Origin: Streptomyces sp. V3I8
GTDB lineage: Bacteria > Actinomycetota > Actinomycetes > Streptomycetales > Streptomycetaceae
Assembly: GCF_030817535.1 (NCBI RefSeq)
Contig: NZ_JAUSZL010000002.1
Coordinates: 310,001 to 374,000 of the forward strand
Direction: 5' to 3'
Length of the DNA: 64,000 nucleotides
Of this stretch, positions 51,951 to 60,171 are shown in pieces (positions within the stretch are counted from its first letter, which is position 1; each line of letters opens with the position of its first letter). The translations under genes were made by a program, and so were the position numbers. The notes under the pieces are model-generated. The model was not told where the DNA came from, did no database searches, and saw only the letters and a program-made list of their open reading frames with translations.

Positions 51951-52316
51951 TCAGTTCAGGCAGAGACAGAAAGGGTGACCTGCCGGGTCCAGGAAGACTC
52001 GGTAGGACGTACCGGGCTGCTCCTGGTGTTTGGTCGCACCAAGATCAGTTACTGCCGCCTCGGCGGCATCAAGGTCATCGACGATCACATCGAGGTGCAT
52101 CTGCTGGGGCCGGTCCTGACCGGGCCACGTCGGCGGGGTGTAACCAGCCACCTTATGAAAGGAAATACACCGGCCGTCTCCAGCACAGGCCGCAGCCCGG
52201 TCGGTAGAGACGTCGATCTTCCAGTCCAGCATCGCGCCGTAGAACCTGGCGAGTGTGCCAGGGTCCGGACAGTCGATGACGACGAGGGGTAAGCGAGCGA
52301 TAGCCATGCCGGCCAC
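51951..52316 (-). CDS. VOC (glyoxalase-fold) protein
   Basis: A 121-residue single-module vicinal-oxygen-chelate protein: RLPLVVIDCPDPGTLARFYG, LDVIVDDLDAAEAAVTDLGA and YRVFLDPAGHPFCLCLN, the standard beginning, middle and end of the family. ATG 52316 or ATG 52307 could start it; neither has a strong ribosome site. It is flanked by transposase relics but intact. Role unknown: glyoxalase-like enzyme or antibiotic-binding protein. Confidence 0.8.
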   Translation of the reverse strand: MAGMAIARLPLVVIDCPDPGTLARFYGAMLDWKIDVSTDRAAACAGDGRCISFHKVAGYTPPTWPGQDRPQQMHLDVIVDDLDAAEAAVTDLGATKHQEQPGTSYRVFLDPAGHPFCLCLN

Positions 52317-52395
52317 GTTACTGATCTCGGCTCGTCAGGGTGATGTCTGCTGAACTTGCCGATGCGGGTGCGGTGTTGTCGGTAGTCCATGGCGT

Positions 52396-52800
52396 GTGAG
52401 ATACGCGGATGGGGGCGGGGTGACGCCTGCAGCACGGCGGCGTCGGGAAGCGGTGCGGATACAGGGGGCGGAGCTGTTCGCGCAGCAGGTCAAACCGCCC
52501 GAGGTGGCCCGGCAGCTGCGCGTGAGTCTGAAGTCGGCTCACTCGTGGCAGCAGTTGTGGCGCCAAGGCGGTACCGACGAGCTGCTTTCGCGAGGACCGA
52601 GCGGGGGCCGGTGTCGCCTGTCTCCTGTCTCCTGTCTCCTGTCGCCACGCTGTGGGGAAAAGCTCGCCAGGCATCTTGAGCAGGGTCCGGCCGCGCACGG
52701 CTGGACGGAGGACCAGGTGTGGACCGCGGCGAGGGTGGCCACGCTGATCGGCAGGAAGTTTCACGTCTCTCACAGCGTCTCGGGTCTTACAGCGTCTCGG
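52396..52800 (+). pseudogene. N-terminal fragment of an IS630-type transposase with a slipped repeat
   Basis: Reads MRYADGGGVTPAARRRREAV, PPEVARQLRVSLKSAHSWQQ, then GWTEDQVWTAARVATLIGRK. This is the helix-turn-helix half of an IS630-family transposase. A CTCCTGT heptamer is repeated three times at about 52618-52640, inserting seven residues into the normal RCRLSPRCxEKL segment. After about 52770 the frame is lost. Dead element. Confidence 0.75.
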
Positions 52801-52831
52801 GCGCGACGAGGCCGAGCACCGGCTCGGCTTC

Positions 52832-52939
52832 AGCCCTCCCGCAGCCGCTCAGGGTACGGGCCGTACGCGCCGATCGGCAGGTACGGTCCGATGAACTCCT
52901 GCTCCTCGTCCGTCAGTTGCACGCGTGTCACGCAAGGAC
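52832..52939 (-). pseudogene. N-terminal fragment of a DUF4096/IS5-type transposase
   Basis: The minus strand reads VQLTDEEQEFIGPYLPIGAY then GPYPERLREG and a stop. This is the conserved opening of IS5-type transposases (usually LTDEQWExIxPLLPIGxYGPYPERLR). Only about 34 codons remain. The rest of 52940-53080 shows nothing. Confidence 0.7.
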
Positions 52940-53080
52940 ATCTACCGGTCCGGGCCAGCCGGGAGGGCGACCCGCGCAGATTGATCACGATGTGATCTGC
53001 GCCCTGGAGCCACTCCGAAACACTGCAACGACTTCATGGGTTCCTCGGCACCTGAAATGGCTGATCCGGTACGGCCGGTG

Positions 53081-53779
53081 TCAGGACCAGGCGATCTCGC
53101 CATGGCGGGAGACGAAGCGTCCGGTGCCGGCACCGGGTTCCTCGGTGGCGAGGGCGATGATCGCGTCCGTGCCCTCGGTGACGGTCTGGAAGCCGCTGTG
53201 AGCGTTGAAGTCGGTCGCGGTGTAGCCGGGGTCGGCCGCGTTGACGCGGATGTCCTTGAGCCCCTTGGCGTACTGCGTGGTCAGCATCGTCAGCGCCGCC
53301 TTCGAGGACGTGTACAGCGGCGCCAAGGCGTGCGACTCGGGCCGGTCGGGGTCGTGGGTGAGAGCGAGGGAGCCCATGCCGCTGCTGACGTTGACGATGA
53401 CGGGGTCAGCCGAGCGGCGCAGCAGCGGCAGGAACGCGGTGATGGTGCGGACGACACCGATGACGTTGACGTCGAGGACGGCCAAGGCGTCGGCGCCGGT
53501 GAGGTCGCTGGGATCGCCGAGCGGACCGGGCACCCCGGCGTTGTTGATCAGGACGTCGATCCTGCCTTCGTGTTCGGCGACGTTCGCAGCCGCGGCGGCC
53601 ACGGACGCGTCGTCGGTCACGTCGATGGGGACGTAGCGGGCGCCGAGCGCGGCGGCGGCCTCCTCGCCCTGCTCGCGGTTGCGGGCTCCGACGAGCACGG
53701 TGTGGCCCTGCTCGATCAGGCGGCGGGCGGTCTCGCGGCCGAGACCCTTGTTTGCTCCGGTGATGAAAGTGATCGTCAT
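53081..53779 (-). CDS. Short-chain dehydrogenase/reductase
   Basis: A 232-residue classical SDR: TFITGANKGLGRETARRLIE (cofactor motif), VLINNAGVPG, Ser in IVNVSSGMGSL and the YTSSKAALTML Tyr-Lys pair, plus VNAADPGYTATDFN near the C-terminus. All catalytic residues are present, unlike the SDR at 38662. ATG 53779 is the family-typical start (TITFITGA). It lies at the end of a minus-strand series with a broken RidA gene, a carboxylesterase and a metallo-hydrolase. Substrate unknown. Confidence 0.9.
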   Translation of the reverse strand: MTITFITGANKGLGRETARRLIEQGHTVLVGARNREQGEEAAAALGARYVPIDVTDDASVAAAAANVAEHEGRIDVLINNAGVPGPLGDPSDLTGADALAVLDVNVIGVVRTITAFLPLLRRSADPVIVNVSSGMGSLALTHDPDRPESHALAPLYTSSKAALTMLTTQYAKGLKDIRVNAADPGYTATDFNAHSGFQTVTEGTDAIIALATEEPGAGTGRFVSRHGEIAWS

Positions 53780-53909
53780 GCGTTCGATACTGCCCCCGCC
53801 GACGGAGGCGGGCCAGGGACGCTTGGACGGTAGGAAGACCAGTACCACCCTCGCGCCCGCACACACGATCCGGGGATGCCGGAGGAGGGAGATCGTGTCG
53901 GCGACCCCC

Positions 53910-54180
53910 GGAATCGCGGCTCGTCGCGGACGGTCGCTGTGTACGCCTCGTTCATCTCGGCCAGGTGTGCGGGATCGGTGAGGTGGACGCGCAGCATCAC
54001 GACGTCCTCCGGCCCCGCGCCGCCCGCCTTGAGCACGGCTGTGACGTTGCGCAGGGTCTGTGCGATCTGCTCGGCGAGCGGGAGCCGCCCGGAGACCTGC
54101 AGGACGGGGTCCTTGCGGATGCCCCGGGACGGCGGAGCCGGCAGGGCGGGTGCGTTCTCGGTGGTGACAACGGTTCTGGT
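53910..54180 (-). pseudogene. Broken RidA (YjgF)-family gene
   Basis: The minus strand reads RTVVTTENAPALPAPPSRGI, DPVLQVSGRLPLAEQIAQTL, then AVLKAGGAGPEDVVMLRVHL and MNEAYTATVRDEP, which is RidA (enamine/imine deaminase). The segment between LQVSG and AEQI is shortened by about 20 residues, no start codon is present at the proper place, and the C-terminal strand with the catalytic Arg and Glu is lost after about 53915. It is a relic between two intact enzymes. Confidence 0.7.
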
Positions 54181-54218
54181 CGCAGTGTGTCCTTGAGGGA
54201 GGTCCGAAGGGGTGGTAG

Positions 54219-55712
54219 TCAGGTCCAGGCCTGTCGTTCCTGGCTGCGCGGGTCGTTGACCTGGTTCCACTCGGCGTCGACGCGCATCGTGGCCCGGTGC
54301 TCGGTGTCGTACGGGTCCCAGCCGGGGTTGCCGGTCGTGGCGAAGCGGATCCAGGTCTCGTGCATGCGGGAGGCGAGTTCCGCGGGGGGCTTGTCGGGGC
54401 CTAGCAGGGCGTCCGCACCCCGCAACCGGGGCAGTTGCGCGAGATCAAAGACGAACGGGAGCTCCACCGTGTGGGTGGCGCCGAGCTGTCCGTTCAGGGC
54501 CTGGGAGCGCCAGGCGAACTCGTAGGCGTAGGTGGCGGATTCGGGGTGGGCGGCGTGTGCGCCGACCAGGGCCCGGCTGCCCGCGCCGAACAGCGCGTCG
54601 CCCATGATGGCGGACCGCAGCTCGCCGTAGGACGCCTCGGGGCGCGCCTTGCGGTACGTCTCGACGAGCCGCGCCGGGTCCGGGTGCGAGCGCGCGGCCG
54701 TGTCGTCGACGTCCTCGGCGGTCGAGGTGTCGTACTTGTCCACGGGCACCAGGTAGAGGTTTCCCTCCTCGGTGTTGGTCCCGACGAGCAGGTCGACGTC
54801 GGCGCCGAGTCCGGCGCCAACGGCCTCGGCGGGCTGGGTGTCGAGGACCAGGCTGAAGGGACTGAGACCGATCAGCGGGTCGTGGTGGGTGGCGGTCTGC
54901 AGGTCGAGCCCGGCGAGACGGGAGGCGGCCTCGACCAGACGCTCGTCGGAGACGTCCGCGAACGCGTCCGCGTGCGGCTCGACGCCCAGGTTCGCGGCCG
55001 CCGCCTCGGTGACGCGGGCGGCCTGCTCGGTGGTGAACGCACCCAGGCCGCTGCCGCTCTGCACGATCGTCCGGCGGAAGAGACCCGCGGCGTCGGAGGT
55101 GGCGAGGACGCCGCCGACGATGGTCGCCCCGGCCGACTGGCCGAAGAGGGTGACGTTGGCGGGGTCGCCCCCGAAGGCGGCGACGTTCTCCCGCACCCAG
55201 CGCAGCGCGGCGACGACGTCGAGCAGGCCGCGGTTGGCGGGTGCCCCGGGGATGTCGAGGAACCCGGTGATGCCCAGCCGGTAGTTGAGGGTGACCAGGA
55301 CGACACCGTCGCGGGCGAAGGCGGAGCCGTCGTACAGCGCGGAGCGCGTCGAGCCGGCGACGAATCCGCCGCCGTGGACGAACACCATGACGGGCAGGTC
55401 GCCGCTCGCGCCTGCGGGCGTCCACACGTTGACGGTGAGGTAGTCGGCCCCGCGGCTCCAACCGGCGCCGAAGTAGGGGGACATGTCCACGCTGCCGAGC
55501 TTGCGCTCGGACTGCGGCGCGTTGGGTCCGGGCGCGCTGGCGTCCCGTACACCGTCCCAGGGCTGGTGCGGCTGCGGCGGGGCGAATCGGCCGGCGGCGC
55601 GGGGCGGGGCGGCGTAGGGGATGTTCAGGTAAGCGGCGGTGCCGTCGTCCTGGCGCAGGCCGCGGACGGCTCCCTGCGCGGTGGTCACGACGGGGTCGGG
55701 ATGGTGGTTCAC
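54219..55712 (-). CDS. Type B carboxylesterase
   Basis: A 497-residue carboxylesterase of the type B (cholinesterase-like) family: oxyanion hole FVHGGGFVAGS, nucleophile elbow VTLFGQSAGATIVGG, YLNIPYAAPP near the start and the Glu/His region in TNTEEGNLYLVPVDK and LGATHTVELPFVF. No signal peptide, so probably cytosolic. ATG 55712 lies 21 bases after the metallo-hydrolase stop, so the two are likely an operon (metallo-hydrolase first). It could detoxify or process an ester or lactone. Substrate unknown. Confidence 0.92.
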   Translation of the reverse strand: MNHHPDPVVTTAQGAVRGLRQDDGTAAYLNIPYAAPPRAAGRFAPPQPHQPWDGVRDASAPGPNAPQSERKLGSVDMSPYFGAGWSRGADYLTVNVWTPAGASGDLPVMVFVHGGGFVAGSTRSALYDGSAFARDGVVLVTLNYRLGITGFLDIPGAPANRGLLDVVAALRWVRENVAAFGGDPANVTLFGQSAGATIVGGVLATSDAAGLFRRTIVQSGSGLGAFTTEQAARVTEAAAANLGVEPHADAFADVSDERLVEAASRLAGLDLQTATHHDPLIGLSPFSLVLDTQPAEAVGAGLGADVDLLVGTNTEEGNLYLVPVDKYDTSTAEDVDDTAARSHPDPARLVETYRKARPEASYGELRSAIMGDALFGAGSRALVGAHAAHPESATYAYEFAWRSQALNGQLGATHTVELPFVFDLAQLPRLRGADALLGPDKPPAELASRMHETWIRFATTGNPGWDPYDTEHRATMRVDAEWNQVNDPRSQERQAWT

Positions 55713-55733
55713 GGTGATGCCTTTCCGCGGGAC

Positions 55734-56648
55734 TCAGGCCTGCTCGGTGTACGGGTCGAAGGGCGCCCAGCCCTTGATGGCGAACTTGCTTCCGGCACGC
55801 TCGATCTCGGCGGCGCCGTGGCCGCCCAGGTGCGCGGGGATGACGAGGGCGTCGTTGTCGGCCGCCCAGCCCAGCACCTTGCGGCGGGTGGCGCGGGCGC
55901 CGGCGGGGTCCTCGCAGAAGCAGCTGTTGGCGTCCGGTTCAAGGATCTGCACCGGGTTGTGCAGCATGTCGCCGACGAACACCGCGCGGTCCGTTCCGGA
56001 GGCGAGGGTCAGCACGGAGGAGCCGGGGGTGTGTCCGGGAGCCGCGTCCAGGCGCAGGTCGCCGTCGATCCGGTGGCTGTTCTCCCACAGCAGTGTCTGG
56101 CCGGCCTGGTGCACCGGGGCCACACTGTCCTCGAACACGTTCTGGTTGCCGCGGCCGAGCAGCGGCTTGTGGCCGTTGGCCGGGTTCCAGAAGTCGAAGT
56201 CGTCCTTCGGCATCAGATAGGTGGCGTTGGGGAAGGTCGGCACCCACTGCCGCCCGTCCAGGTAGGTGTTCCAGCCGACATGGTCGACGTGGAGATGTGT
56301 GTTGATCACGATGTCCACGTCCTCGGGCTTGACGCCGGCCCGGGCGAGGTTGTCCAGGAAGCCGGTCTTGAGATGGCTCCAGACCGGTGCGTACGGGCGC
56401 TCCTTGTGATTGCCCACGCCCGTGTCGACGAGGATGGTCTTGCCCTCGCTGCGCAGCAGCCAGGTCTGGATCGCGGAATTCACGATATTGGTCTCGGAAT
56501 CCAGGAAATGCGGTGCCAGCCAGGGCGTGCCGTCTTCCCAGACCTTCTTCGGGCTTTCCGGGATAAAGGTTTCGGGCGTCATTTCGACGGAGCCATAGTA
56601 TTCCCAGACGCGGGTAATGGTGACATTGCCGAGCTTGATCTGTTCCAT
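55734..56648 (-). CDS. Metallo-beta-lactamase-fold hydrolase (lactonase-like)
   Basis: A 304-residue MBL-fold hydrolase. Metal ligands: His118, His120, Asp122, His123 in INTHLHVDHVGWN, a further His in APGHTPGSSV and Asp in VFVGDMLHNP; the final His is in IPAHLGGHG. TILVDTGVGNHKERPYAPVW is typical of the branch that includes quorum-quenching lactonases and arylesterases. GAGGAATTCAC precedes ATG 56648. It diverges from a LAL regulator across a 128-bp gap and leads into the carboxylesterase, so the regulator likely controls both. A lactone or ester substrate is inference. Confidence 0.9.
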   Translation of the reverse strand: MEQIKLGNVTITRVWEYYGSVEMTPETFIPESPKKVWEDGTPWLAPHFLDSETNIVNSAIQTWLLRSEGKTILVDTGVGNHKERPYAPVWSHLKTGFLDNLARAGVKPEDVDIVINTHLHVDHVGWNTYLDGRQWVPTFPNATYLMPKDDFDFWNPANGHKPLLGRGNQNVFEDSVAPVHQAGQTLLWENSHRIDGDLRLDAAPGHTPGSSVLTLASGTDRAVFVGDMLHNPVQILEPDANSCFCEDPAGARATRRKVLGWAADNDALVIPAHLGGHGAAEIERAGSKFAIKGWAPFDPYTEQA

Positions 56649-56697
56649 GTGAATTCCTCGAAATTCGGAGCTTTCCAGGAACGGTAAGAGCAGCCCC

Positions 56698-56721
56698 GAT
56701 ACGGCGGTATCCGTCACGTGA
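56698..56721. promoter_or_regulatory. Short palindromes in the divergent metallo-hydrolase/LAL gap
   Basis: GATAC-N4-GTATC (56698-56711) followed by CACGTG (56716-56721), 50 bases upstream of one start and 56 to 66 of the other. A position where the LAL regulator could bind both promoters. Confidence 0.4.
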
Positions 56722-56776
56722 CTGCACCTACGCGCACCCGCCGCACGCCGCGTCCCGCCGCTTGTAGCCTGACCTC

Positions 56777-59530
56777 ATGGAAGCGCACGAGAGAGAGCCG
56801 ATCGTCGGCCGGGACGCGGAACTGGCACGCCTTTTCCGTGCCGTGGATTCGGCGACGGCCGACCCGGTTCTGCTGCTTCTCGGCGACGTGGGCATGGGAA
56901 AGAGCGCGCTGCTCGACCGCGTGGTGCGGCGGGGCGAAGCGGGCGGCACCCGTGTCCTGCGTGCCGAGGGCAGCGAGTCGGAGTCGAGCCTGGCGTTCTC
57001 CGCCCTGCACCAGTTGCTGCGGCCGGTGTCGGCCGACGTGGACGATCTGCCGGAGCGGCAGCGTGCGGCGCTGCACGGCGCCTTCGGCGCGGGGCCGGTC
57101 CCGGCGGACGGCGACCTCATGCTGATGATCGGTGTCGCCGTCCTGAGCGTGCTCTCGGCCCTGGGGGAACGCGGGCCCGTGCTCGTGGTGCTCGACGACG
57201 CGCAGTGGATCGACCGCGCGTCCGTGGACGTCCTCTCCTTCGCCGCCAGACGCCTGGCAGGCGAACCGGTCACGATGCTGGTCGCAGCCCGCGTCGGCGA
57301 TCACCTGCCGGGCTTCGACCGACACGTGCCGACGCTCGCCCTGGGACCGCTCGACGACGCCGGGGCCGGGCGGCTGCTGGACCTGCAGCCCCACAGCCCC
57401 ACCGGCCGGACCAGGACGCAGATCCTCGACCAGGCCGAGGGCAACCCCCTCGCGCTGACCGAACTGGCGAGGGCGGCCGCCGCACCCGGGCCGGCCGCGA
57501 GGTCGCCGTCCGCGGGTCCGCTCCCGCTCACCGCCCACCTGGAGCGGATCTTCGCCGCCCGCCTGGACGACCTGCCGGCCTCCACCACGCGGGCCCTGCT
57601 GCTCCTGGCAGCCATGGACACCGTCGACTCCGCGATCGCCGTCCCCACCGCAGTGCCGAACGCCGAGAACGAGGCATGGCCGCCTGCCGAGCGGGCCGGG
57701 CTGATCCGGCGCACCGGCCGCGACCTGCGGTTCGGCCATCCTCTCGTCCGCTCCGCCGTGTACCACGCCGCGTCCCTCGACGCCCGGCGCGAGGCCCACC
57801 TGATGCTCGCCGAGCTGCTGCGGGACGAGCCCGACCGGCGTGCCTGGCACCTCGCCGCCGCGGCCACGCGCCCGGACGGGGACGTGTCGGCGGAGCTGGA
57901 GCGGACCGCCGACCGGGCCCGTCGCCGTGGCGGCCACGCGGCCGCGGCCCAGGCCCTGCAACGCGCCGCCGACCTCGCGCCGCGACCCGAGGACACCGCC
58001 CGGCTGCTCGTCGAAGCCGCCGCGGAGGCCGCGCTCACCGGTGATCTCGCCTGGGTCGAGGAACTGGCGACCGCGGTACGAGCGCGCACCGACGACGCGT
58101 CCCTCCTCGCCGAAGTCGCAGCCCAGGTCGGACGGCTGGCGGTACTGACCGTGCGCCACAGCGTGGTCTTCCCCCAGCTGGCGGACGTGGCCGAGGAGTT
58201 GGCGCCGGCCCGGCCGTCCACCGCGCTGGACGTCCTGGCCGGCGCCGCCGTGGTCCGCTACTACTGCGGACAGGACGCCCAGCAGTACCGCATCGAGGCC
58301 GCCCTGCGCGGCCTGCACGAGGACGCCTCACACACATGGCTGCGCACCTGGGTGCGGGCCGTGTCCGACCCCTTCGGCGACCGGGCCGAACTCCTCGCCC
58401 TGCTCCCACAGGTCGCCGCCGAGGCGCGACGCCGCCCCGACCGGCTCACCGCCTACGCGGTCATGGCCTGGCTGCTGGACGAGACCCCGCAGGCCGTCCG
58501 CGCCTTCGACGAGGCCTTCGACCGCTGGGGGTTGCGCGGAGCGCTGCCGGAGGGCCTGGGCGGCGCGGCCGCCTGGAGCTATGTGGAACGAGGCAGGTGG
58601 GGACGGGCCCGGGAGGCCTGCGCCCGCAGCAGCGCGGTCGGTTCGACGGCCGGCCTGGACCACGCGGTGGCGTGCGCGGCCGCGGTGGACGCCACCGTGC
58701 TGGCCTACCAGGGGGACCCGACGGCAGCCCGTGCCCGGGCCTACGAGGCACTTGCCCTGATCGATCCGCTGGAGAGCCGCTCGGTGTACGTCTTCGCCCG
58801 TCGCGCACTCGGCGCCGCGGCCCTCGCGGAGGGCGCCTACGAGACGGCGTACGGCCAACTCCGCACGGTCTTCACGGCAGATGGCGGCCCCGTGCACTAC
58901 CACGCCGCCTACCCGGCCCTCGCGGATCTGGCCGCCGCCGCGGTGCGCGCCGACCAGCACGCGGAGGCCGACGCGATCGTCGAACGTGCCGCACGCACCC
59001 TCGCCGACAACGCCTCACCCCGCCTGCGCGCACTGATCAACCGTGCCCGTGGCCTGCTGGCCGACCCCGAGGACGCCGAGCCGCACTTCCGGGCGGCCCT
59101 GGGCGACCCTGTGCTGGAACACTGGCCCTTCGAACGCGCCCAGACCCTGCTGGACCTCGCCGAGTGGCTACGGCGCCGTCGGCGCATCGCGGAGGCGCGA
59201 GTGCCGCTGACCGAGGCCCTGGAGACCTTCCGGCGCCTGGGCGCGCGCCCGTGGATCGAGCGGGCCCGGGCCGAATCGCGCGCCGCCGGCCTCGACGTCA
59301 CCGACGCCGCCCCCGACGCGCTCGCCGAACTCTCCCCGCAACAGCAGCAGATCATCGGGCTCGCCGCCCGCGGACTGACCAACCGAGAGATCGGCGAGAA
59401 GCTCTTCCTCTCGCCGCGCACGGTCGGCTCGCACCTCTACCGCAGCTTCCCCAAGCTCGGCGTCACCGCCCGCGCCCAACTGCGCGACCTCATCGAGGGC
59501 CCCCTGGCGACAGCCGACCACCGGGACTGA
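56777..59530 (+). CDS. LAL-type LuxR-family regulator, intact Walker A
   Basis: A 917-residue LAL regulator. The ATPase part has Walker A LLGDVGMGKSALLDRV (residues 36-43, with the normal Lys) and Walker B VLVVLDDAQWID. A long helical TPR-like middle follows (repeated Ala/Leu/Arg helices such as YETAYGQLRTVFTADGG). The C-terminal LuxR domain is LAELSPQQQQIIGLAARGLT, NREIGEKLFLSPRTVGSHLY, RSFPKLGV. It diverges from the metallo-hydrolase/carboxylesterase pair and is the likely activator of that pair. It may also influence the flavin monooxygenases downstream, but these have their own promoter. Confidence 0.92.
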   Translation: MEAHEREPIVGRDAELARLFRAVDSATADPVLLLLGDVGMGKSALLDRVVRRGEAGGTRVLRAEGSESESSLAFSALHQLLRPVSADVDDLPERQRAALHGAFGAGPVPADGDLMLMIGVAVLSVLSALGERGPVLVVLDDAQWIDRASVDVLSFAARRLAGEPVTMLVAARVGDHLPGFDRHVPTLALGPLDDAGAGRLLDLQPHSPTGRTRTQILDQAEGNPLALTELARAAAAPGPAARSPSAGPLPLTAHLERIFAARLDDLPASTTRALLLLAAMDTVDSAIAVPTAVPNAENEAWPPAERAGLIRRTGRDLRFGHPLVRSAVYHAASLDARREAHLMLAELLRDEPDRRAWHLAAAATRPDGDVSAELERTADRARRRGGHAAAAQALQRAADLAPRPEDTARLLVEAAAEAALTGDLAWVEELATAVRARTDDASLLAEVAAQVGRLAVLTVRHSVVFPQLADVAEELAPARPSTALDVLAGAAVVRYYCGQDAQQYRIEAALRGLHEDASHTWLRTWVRAVSDPFGDRAELLALLPQVAAEARRRPDRLTAYAVMAWLLDETPQAVRAFDEAFDRWGLRGALPEGLGGAAAWSYVERGRWGRAREACARSSAVGSTAGLDHAVACAAAVDATVLAYQGDPTAARARAYEALALIDPLESRSVYVFARRALGAAALAEGAYETAYGQLRTVFTADGGPVHYHAAYPALADLAAAAVRADQHAEADAIVERAARTLADNASPRLRALINRARGLLADPEDAEPHFRAALGDPVLEHWPFERAQTLLDLAEWLRRRRRIAEARVPLTEALETFRRLGARPWIERARAESRAAGLDVTDAAPDALAELSPQQQQIIGLAARGLTNREIGEKLFLSPRTVGSHLYRSFPKLGVTARAQLRDLIEGPLATADHRD

Positions 59531-59917
59531 CGGCACGCCCGGCCACGGATGCAGTCACCTGACGCATACCGACCGGCAGATCACCGAGCCGGACTGGCCA
59601 CGAGGCGAACGAGGCAGCAACCCCTCGCCTTCACACGGCCCCGCCTTCCTCCCGCACGGACGGGCACGGCCCACCGCGTCGAGGGAACGGACATCCATGG
59701 TGGCTGACACGACAGCGTTGCTCATGTGCGCCGGAAGACGAACGGCTGAGGGCGGCGGCACAGGTCGATGACCAGGCGTCGCACCAGCGGTTCGTGATTC
59801 ATGGGGCCCATTTCTACCGCAGCCACGGCTCTTCACCAAGAGCTGTCCCACTTCCTGGGACCGACTGCCCCCACGGGCGAGGCGGACCGCCGCCGCTCCC
59901 GCGTACGACGGATGTTC

Positions 59918-59946
59918 TTGACACCCTCTGGAGCCCACGGCATAAG
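59918..59946 (+). promoter_or_regulatory. Sigma-70-like promoter (TTGACA-N17-CATAAG)
   Basis: A perfect -35 TTGACA (59918-59923) and a moderate -10 CATAAG (59941-59946) with ideal 17-base spacing, about 58 bases upstream of the leader-peptide start. Such consensus -35 boxes are uncommon in this DNA. The remaining 59531-59917 holds no gene. Confidence 0.6.
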
Positions 59947-60003
59947 TTGACGCGACCGGTGGCGACGACTGGCAGCGACCGGTCCCGAACAGGTGGAGGC
60001 CGT

Positions 60004-60120
60004 GATGCGCGTACGTCGTACGGCCCTGCGCGGTGCCCCCACGGGGACGCGGCTGATCACCCGCCGGCATGTGGACTACTGCCGCACCGCCTCCGCCGTC
60101 TGTCCTTCCGCACGCCTCTG
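60004..60120 (+). CDS. Cys-containing leader peptide (38 residues)
   Basis: A short frame with a strong ribosome site (GGTGGAGG ending four bases before ATG 60004). The sequence carries LITRRHVDYCRTASAVCPSA, matching the RRHVDLxR-type consensus of actinobacterial putative leader peptides found ahead of sulfur-uptake and flavin-monooxygenase operons. It ends 51 bases before the first monooxygenase and after a consensus promoter. Cys codons in the second half suggest that ribosome stalling under cysteine starvation changes expression. That mechanism is inference; the family resemblance is from memory. Confidence 0.7.
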
Positions 60121-60171
60121 ACCCCTGTCGGCCCGTCGGCCGGCGGTCTCCTCGTGCCCGGAAGGAACACC

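Noticed and set aside
54435..56687. A 750-codon plus-strand frame
   Set aside because: Antisense to the carboxylesterase and metallo-hydrolase, both with full catalytic motifs.
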